From Ga0077536 sp035325705 (lineage in GTDB: Bacteria; Pseudomonadota; Gammaproteobacteria; Ga0077536): a stretch of DNA of 64,000 bases. The translations under genes were made by a program, and so were the position numbers. Positions within the stretch are counted from its first letter, which is position 1; every line of letters starts with the position of its first letter. Positions 43,801 through 52,800 of the stretch are shown here, one piece after another. A model generated the notes under the pieces. That model was not told the origin of the DNA, made no database searches, and saw nothing but the letters and a program-made list of their open reading frames with translations. The stretch is taken from the NCBI GenBank assembly GCA_035325705.1, contig DAOKZI010000008.1, positions 1 to 64,000 of the forward strand, in the 5' to 3' direction.

Positions 43801-46800
43801 TCGCCGGTAGCGTCAACGTGCTGGACATCGACAACACGGCGGCGGCCGTCATCGGCGACTACGCCGATATCAACCAGGATGCGACTTTCCTCGGCGCGGC
43901 CGGGCCGGGTGACGTCGAAGTCGAGGCGAAGTCGGAGGTGATGACGGTCAATCTCTCCGGCGTCGCCGAGTTCTTCCTCGAAGCGATCAAGTCCAAGGGC
44001 AAGGACGTCTTCTCCACCGGCGGCAAGAAGTCCGGCGTCGGCGGCAGCTATCTCGGTACCGCCTATACCAACCACGTCCTCGCCGCGATCGACGACGGCG
44101 CGCAGCTCGATGCCGACGATCTCACGATCGAGGCCGTCACCGACGTCACCAACGTGTCGATCGCGATCTCCGGCGCGAAGGCCGGCAAGTACGGCTTCGG
44201 CGGCAGCTTCTCCAACGTCGACATCGAGAACTACACGACCGCGCGGATCAGCGATGCGGCCGCCGTCGATCTCCGCGGTGGACTGTCGATCCTCGCCGAC
44301 GACTACGCGCTCGACGTCAACACCGCGGGCGGGGTCGCGATCGCGCAGAACGTCGGCGTCGGCGCCGCGGTCGTGTTGAACGACATCGATCGCCACACGC
44401 GCGCGCTGATCGGCCTCGATCCCTTCGACGCCGCGGCCGCGGCCGGCAGCGGCTCGGTCACGGCCGGCGGCGCCGTGTCGATCGCGGCCGAGTCCGACGG
44501 CAGCATCTGGACCGTCGCGCTGGCCGGCGCGGTGAAGTCCGACGACAAGGACACGCCGAGCGCCGGTGCCGGGCAGCAGACCGATCCGGAAACCGACGAG
44601 GCCGGCAGCGGCGCGAGCGACAACGGCGCGAAGACGCGCACGAGCACGAACAAGGGCAGCAGCGGACTGCACGTTTCGGCCGACGTCGCCATCAACGACA
44701 TCGAGGACGAGACGCGCGCCTACCTCGACGGCGGCGCCAAACTGAGCAGCGGCCCGGGCCCGACGCTTGCCGGCGCCGCCGATCCCTTGCCTTCGCTCAT
44801 TCTGACGGCCGAGAACGGCAGCGAGATCTGGGCGCTGGGCGGCGCGATCACGCTCAATCTCTCCGGCGGCAGCGGCGGCGGGAGCGGCAGCTCGCTCGGG
44901 CTCGCGGGATCCTTCGCGCTAAACGACATCGGCGGCGCGACCGAGGCCTATATCGCGAGCCGCCGGCCCGTCGTCGCCAACGGCGACGTGACGCTCGCGG
45001 CCGCGCGCAGCGGCGGCATCCGCGCGCTGACGGCGAGCGTCGCCGGCTCGACGCAGAAGAGCGGTCTCAACGTCGCCGGCAACGTATCGCTGAACGAGCT
45101 CGACAATACGACCGCCGCCTATCTCGCGGACGCCGATCTCGACGTGCGCGCCGTCGCCGCCAACGGCGCGCGGGGCAGCCTGACGCTGACGGCGACCGAC
45201 ACCTCGTCGATCTACGCGGTCGCCGGTGCCGCGACGCTCGGCGGCAAGGGCGGGTTCGGCGCGTCGATCGCCGTCAACGAAGTCAGCAACGAGACCCAGG
45301 CCTACAGCCGCCGCTCGCGGCTGAAGGTCGCCGACGATCTGTCGCTGTTCGCGCGCAACTCGAACGACATCCGCGCCATCGGCGCCTCGCTCGGCGCGTC
45401 GCAGGGTCAGTTCCAGGTGTCCGGCGTCGGCGTCGCCAACACCTTCTCCGGCCAGCTCGTCGAGGCCTTCGTCGACAACACCGGCACGCAGTACCGGCGC
45501 AGCGACGATCCGGCCGCGCCGGACTACGAGCTGCAGGTGCTCGGCGACGTCTCGATCCTCGCCGAGGAGAACTCCGAGATCGAAACGATCGCCGCTGCCG
45601 CCGGCGCGAGCAAGACGGCCGGGATCGGCGCCTCGGTGGCCGTCAACCGCATCGTCGACAGCGGCGCGAACGCCTATGTCCGCAACGTCGGTTACCACCG
45701 GCTCGATCGCGACTTCACGCTCGAGGCGCGCAGCCTCGCCGCCGACTTCGCGGATACCGACGACGGCGACAGCGAGACGGCGGCGGACAGCGGCGGCATC
45801 CGCGTCATCGCCGGCGGCGTCGGCATCGGCAAGAGCGTCGGTGCCGGTGTCGCGGTCGCGGTGAATCGCCTCTCGGCGCTGACCGACGCCGCGATCACCG
45901 GCGCGAGCACCGACATCACGGCGCGCAACGTCCTCGTCGACGCGCGCGGCGAAGGCTCGATCGGCGCGATCGGCGTCGGCGTCGGCGCCAGCGGCACTTT
46001 CGGCTTCGGCGGCTCGATCATCGCGAACTACATCGGCAACCGGACCACGGCGCGCATCGACGGCGGCGCGCGCGTCGAAGGCCGCGCCAACGTCGGCGTG
46101 CGCGCGCAGACCGACGATCGCATCTCGGTCGCGGCCGGCAGCGCCGGCATCGGCGCCAGCGGCCTCGGCCTCGGTGCCTCGGTCACCGTCAATCAAATCG
46201 ACAGCACGACCAATGCGCGCATCGGCGACGCCGGCGCGGCGCGCACGCGCGTGCTCGCCCGCACGGGCGCCGCCGGCGCGGCGGGCCTCACGGTCGCCAA
46301 CGGCGATCTGAACACCGGCGTCGCGCTCGGCCAGGCCGTCGACGTCGACGACTATGCCGGCCCCGATCTGAAGTCGCTGCGCCAAGGCGCGTCGAAGACC
46401 GTCACGGGCGTCGCCGTCAACGCGATGAGCACGCAGCACATCGAGAACATCGACGTCAACATCGGCGCCGGCAAGGTCGCGCTCGGCGCGGCCGTCAACG
46501 TGAACCTGATCGCCGGCAGCAGCGTCGCCGAGATCCTGAACGCCGATCTCAATCAGCTCGCGCCGGGCCAGACCGCGGCGGCCAACCAGCAGGTCGATGT
46601 CACGGCGGGCAACGTCGCCTACGGCAACGGCTTCGTCGGCAACGTCACGGTCGGCATGGGCGCGGCGGGCGCCGGCGTCGACACGCACATCTTCGGACGC
46701 AGCACGCGCGCGAGCATCGCGAACAGCGCGGTCGACGCGGCCGATCGCATCGGCATCGACGCGCAGTCGACGCAGGGCGCGTCCTCGCTGGTGGTCGGCG

Positions 46801-49800
46801 CCGCCGTCGGCGGCGTGGCGCTGGTCGGCAGCGGCGCGGTCGTCAAGTTCGCCGGGCTGACGGAGGCCTATGCCTCGCAGGTCGCGCTCGATGCGCGGCG
46901 CATCGCGATCACCGCCGACGCCGAGGATCACGTGCACGTCATCGGCGGCGCGCTCGCGGCCGGCGGCGGCACGGCCGCCTCGGGCACCTTCGCGCTCGGC
47001 ATCAACGACGCCATCACGCGCGCCTACGTCGACGGCGGCCTGAACGGACGTTCGGCGCTGTGGGCGAGCGACGGCATCTCGGTCGTCGCCAGCGGCCTGA
47101 TGGACATCACGACCTACGCGGTCGGCGGCTCGCTGGCCGGCGGCGTCGGCATCGCCGGCGTCGCCTCGGTCAATCTCGCGACGAGCAGCGTCGAAGCCTA
47201 TGTCGCCGGCAGCGACGTCGGCGCCGACGAGAACGGCGCGGAACGCCGGGTCGGCAGTCTCGTCATCGACGCCGACGGTGAAGTCCGGATCACGAACGTC
47301 GCCGGTGGCCTCGGCGTCGGCGGCACCGCGGGTGTCGGTGCCGGCGCGAGCGTCAACGTATTGAAGAGCCGCGTCGCGGCCGGGCTCGTCGACAGCACGG
47401 TGAAAGCGGGCGTTTCGCCCGGCAATCCAGGCAACGTCGAGGTGACGGCGCACAGCCGCAACGACATCGACGCCAAGGCCGTGATGGCCGGCGTCGGCGG
47501 TACCGTCGGCATCGGCGGTGCAGCGGTGGTGACCCTGATCGGCGACAAGCCCGACGCGGACGCGAAGAGCGAAGCGGACAAGGGCAACGCGGGCACGCTG
47601 ACGAAGGCGAACGAGTTCGGCAGCGCCGATCGGCTCGGCGACATGGGCGATTCGGACAACGTCGCGTTCAGCGCCAGCGAGCGCGAGAGCGTCGACGGCC
47701 GCGCGAAGCACGCGGTCAAGGACGCGGTCAACGACACCGGCCCGCTCGGGCCGCGCCTGTACGAGACGCGCGCGGCGGTCGAAGGCTCGGCGGTCGATGC
47801 ACAAAGCCTGCTCGTCGAAGCGCGCGACGAAACCGCGGCGAAAGCGACGGTCGGCGGCCTCGGTGTCGGTGCCCTCGGCCTCGGCGGCGCCGTCGGCTAT
47901 ACCCAGATGCGCAGCAAGGTCGGCGCGACGATCGACGCGGATTCGAGCGTCACGGCCAAGGGCAGGGTCGAGGTGCGCGCGCTCGCCGCACCGGAAATCG
48001 CGGGTGCCGGGCGCACCCACGGCCTGCTCGACATCGAAGCCATCGCCGGCGGTGCGGGCCTCGTCGGCCTCGGCGCGGCGGTCGCGATCGGCAAGGTCGA
48101 CAACCTCGTCGACGCCCGCATCGACGGCGACGTCACGGCCGGCAGCGTGACGATCGAAGCGGCCGACGACACCGACATCGATCTCGAGGCGACCGGCGCC
48201 GCAGTCGGCGCGCTGGCCGCCGGGGCCTCGATCGGCCGCGGCTCGAAAAACAGCCAGATCACCGCCGGCACCGGCGCGGGCACTGCGAGCGAGCACGCGA
48301 ACATCGTCACCACCGACGCCGATCCGGCGACCGCCGACGGCGACGTCACCGTCACCGCCGCGGGTCGCGGCCGCATCGTCGTCGACGTTACCGCGGCGGC
48401 CGGCGGCCTCGGCATCGGCGCGGCCGGTGCGGACGCCGAGGCGAGCGACGACTCGACGGTGATCGCGCGTGCCGGCACGCACAGCCGCTTCGAGCTCGGC
48501 ACGGCCGGGCTCGAGCTGAGCGCGATCAGCGAGCCGGCGACGCGCGCGCTCGCGCGCGGCATCGGCGTCGCGGGCGGCGTCGGCGTCGGCGTGTCGCTGG
48601 CCGAAGCGGTGTCGCACTCGACGGCGCGCGCGATCCTCGACGCGAACGCGCAGGTGCATGCCGGCGCGCTCCTGCTGAATGCCTCGCAGGTCCGCCGGAC
48701 GGACGCCGCCTTCGGCGGCACGATGGCGACCGCGCTGTCGTATTCCAGCGGCTCCGGCGGCGGTCTCCTGCTCGGCGTCAACGCGAGCGACAGCGAGGCG
48801 CGCACCGAAAGCATCGTCGAGGCCGCGATCGGGGGCGGCACGCTGCTCGACATCGACGGCGACGTCGGCGTGTCCGCGCGCGCCGACGGCCGTGCCGATG
48901 CGACGGTCAGCGGGCTCGCGATCGGTCTGCTCGCCTTCGGCGCGAACGATGCGCGCGCGTCGTCCAGCAGCGATACGCGGGCAACGGTCTCCGCGCTGCG
49001 CGACGACGATCCTGCCGGCGGCAGCACGCGCATCGGCGGCGACCTGCGCGTGCTGGCCGACGGCACCGACGGCACCTTCGCGAACGCCGAGGCCGGGGCC
49101 GGTGGCCTCGTCGCCGGTGCCGCCGCCAGCAGCGTCACGGTCAATTCGTCGACGACGCTCGCCGAGGTGAGCGCGGCGCCGAGCATGGCCGGTCAGCTCG
49201 CGATCGACGCGCGCCACCGCGCCGATACCAATGGCCGCACCGATTCGGTCAGCGCTTCCGTGCTCGGCGCGAGCGGCGGCTCGTCGCGCAACACTGTCCT
49301 CTCGAGCGTCACGGCGGCCATTGCGCCGGACGCCGCGCTGAGCGCCGGCACGCTGGCCATCGCCGCGCACAACAGCGCCTTCAAGCAGGGTGCGGGCTTC
49401 GATGTCGTCGCCGGCGCCGGCGGCCTTTTCGGTGGCGCGGCAGCCGGGTCGACGACCGGCGTCACGCTGAACACGACGGCGAAGATCGGCGAGCGTGCGC
49501 GCGTCTTCGTCACCACGCCGGGGGACGACGGCGGCCATGCGTCCGTCGCCGCGACGAACCTGATCCAGCTTTCGGATCGCGTGAAACTCGACGCTGGCGG
49601 CGCCATCGCCGTGGCGCTGGCCCGCAGCAGCGTCGCGGCGACGCTGAATGCGAATGCCGCGCTCGGCAGCGGCGCGCTGCTCGACGCCGCAGGCACGGTC
49701 TATTTCGGCGCCGGCAACGCGGGCACTGCCTACGCCGGCGCGAACGCCAAGACCTACGGCCTGGCCGGCGCCGCGCAGGGTGATTCGGTTTCGATCGTCG

Positions 49801-52800
49801 ACGCGAACGGCACGGTCGGCATCGCGAGCGGTGCGCGCATCCGCGCCGAAGGCGACATCACGCTGGCCGCCGGCCGCAATGCCGACGGCGCGGCCGACGC
49901 GCTGCATGCGATCGCGCGCACCGATCTCTACAACAAGACGGCGTTCCCGGTCGAAACGGATCCCGACGCCGATGCCGTCGTGAACCACACGGCGACCGTC
50001 GACGTCGCGGCCGGTGGCCGGGTCGACTCCGTCGAGGACATCGCGCTGATCGCCGATCGCGGCCTGCTCGTCGCCGACGGCCAGGGCATCGGCAAGGATC
50101 TCTATCGCGAGATCCTCGCCGCGATCGGCAGCTTCTTCAGCAATCTGTTCGGGGGCGGCGACGTGTCGCTCGACATCCACGCCGGCAGCAGCACGGTCCG
50201 CAACCTCGCGCTCGCGCGCGTCGACGGCGACGTCGCGGCCGGCATCCAGCACGAGCAGCAGTTGATCTTCGATCGGCAGGGGATCGTGACCGCGCAGACG
50301 GAAGGCGTGCGCTACACCGAGAGCACCGAGGATCTGATCCAGAACCTGTTCCGCGATCTGAAGCACTACGAGGATTTGGCGGCCGCCTACGCCGGCAACC
50401 TCGAAGCGCAGGCCGCCTACGAGAACGAAGCGCTGCGCATCAAGCGCCAGCTACGCGATCTCGGCTACACCGGCGATCCCGAGGACGTCACCGGCGGCGA
50501 CCTGGTGCCGCTCGAGTCCGTGCTTGCCGACTTCGTCACCGTCGCGCCGATCCGCGCGCGGGGCGGCGACGTCGCGATCACCGCGGGGGCACTGGTCGGC
50601 GGCGGCACGCTGGACGCGCCCGGCGACGCGACGATCCGCATCGCGAACGACAGCGCCAAAAACCTCCGCCTCGGCAGCCTGACGATCGAGGACGCCGGCG
50701 GCCATCTCAGCTTCAACGGCGCGAGCGTGCGCACGAACGCGGACATCATCCGCCGCAGCGCGGCGGTGCCGGGCGAAGTCGCGCGCTTCGCGCGCATCGA
50801 GAGTGCGGGCGCCGGCGAGCAGCCGCTCGTCGAAGTGCTGAATACCTACATACCGGAGGCGCAGGCCGATGGCAGCGCCGGCCGCGCACCGGACATCCAG
50901 ATCACCGCCGACATCACGAACTTGAGCGGCACCGTGCGCGTGAACAACCTGCGCGGCAGCGTGATGGTGGTCGGCACGGATTTCGAATCCGGCCCGCGCA
51001 TCACCGCCGACACCATCGACATCGACGCCGGCGGCGACTTCGTACAGGCCTACGTCAACGGCCTGTACAACATCGGCGGCACGGCCAACGATCCGCGCGA
51101 ACAGTGGAAGGCGATCGCCGCCGCCAACGAGGCGGCCAAGCCGGCCTCTGCAACGGCGACGGGCGCCAAGCCGGGCTCGGGCTCGATCATCGCCGGCAAC
51201 AACGTGTTCATCAGCGCGCGCTTCCTCAACATCAACGGCACCGTGCAGAGCGGCATCGCGGACTGGAGCCTCGCGCTGGCCGCCGAGCTCGACGGGGACA
51301 TGGACCGGTTCCAGGCCGAGTACCTGACGCTGAAGGCGAAGGGCGAGACGCCGGCGAGCAGCAAGATGCAGCTCTCCGCATTCCTGGACGACCCGCAGGG
51401 CACGATCGGCGCCTTCTACGATGCGGAGACGGATCGGATCGAGCTCGAGGGCGTGCGCGTCAAGGGCGGCTACATGCAGCTCTTCGGGGAAATCATCAGC
51501 ACCGGCGGCGGCAAGCTGAACGTGCTCGACGGTTACGGCCGGATCGCGATCGAGAACGACACCGACCGTCAGCTCGTCGTCAACAGCCTCGACACCGGCA
51601 ACGACATTGAAGGCACGCTGATGATCACGGACACCGCACGCAGGGTGATGGCGGAGGATCCTGAGGATCCGGACGACGTCGCGCGCGAGCGGCCGCTGAC
51701 GACGCGCTACACGCGCGTCGGCAACGCGGTGAAGATCGAGGAGCTCGCGCTCGTCAACGGCAAGGAAGTGCTGCTCGGCACGGTCGATGCGGAGGGCGCC
51801 GATCGGCTCACGCACTACGATCCCGTCGATGGCCTGCGCTACGTGTGGACGACCGGCCAGGACAAGGTCGAGACCAGGGTCGGCGTGAAGTCGAGCACGA
51901 CGCTGTTCGGCGCGATACCGATCGGCGGCACGAGCTACGACTCCACCACCATCACGCCGCAGAGCGAAAGGCCGCTGCCGCTGGGCGACTTCACGCAGAT
52001 CGACGCGGGCGCCCCTGCCGACTACGCCTACGAGTACGACGAGCTCGACACGGACCAGGAAGAGTTCGCGTGGCGCTTCCAGACTTCGCGCTGCGTGTTC
52101 TGGTTCTTCGGCTGTGTCGCGCGCGAGTACACCGTGTACGACACCTACATCCGCGGTTTCCGCGACTTCAACACGCACTCCGTACTGGCCGATCACCGGA
52201 TCGACATCGAGTTCATTGGGCACGACGTCGGCGATCTCGCGGTGAGCAGCGGGACGGATGTGTTGTTGCGCGGGCTCGTGCGCAACACCAGCGGCGAGGC
52301 GCGGATCACCTCCACCGACGGCCGCATCGAGGCGGTGTCCGAGTTCGCGGCCGTCCGCGCACGGGACATCGCGCTGATTGCTGCAACCGGCATCGGCAGC
52401 GCGGCGACGCCGCTCATCACCGAAGTGGCGGGCGGCGCGGTGTCGGCGACAACTGCGCGAGGCGACGTCGCGCTGCGCACGACGCAGGGCGATCTGGTGC
52501 TCGAGCGCGTGGCGACCGGCGACGGCGCCGCGCTGCTGCGCGCGGACGGTTCGATCCTCGGCGCCGGCGGTGCAGCGCTGCCGCACGTGACGGCGCGCCG
52601 CATCGATCTCCAAGCCGCGCTGGGCGGTATCGGCGAGGCGATCCAGGCGCTGCGCGTGCAGGCGGGGACACCGGTCGACACCGGGCCGGCGGCGGGGCTG
52701 GCCGCCGGGCTGGGCGCCTCCGCGCTCGGCGACGTGCGTCTCGAGCAGACGAGCGGCGATCTGTGGCTGGACAGCGTGACGGCGCTCGAAGGCGACGTCG

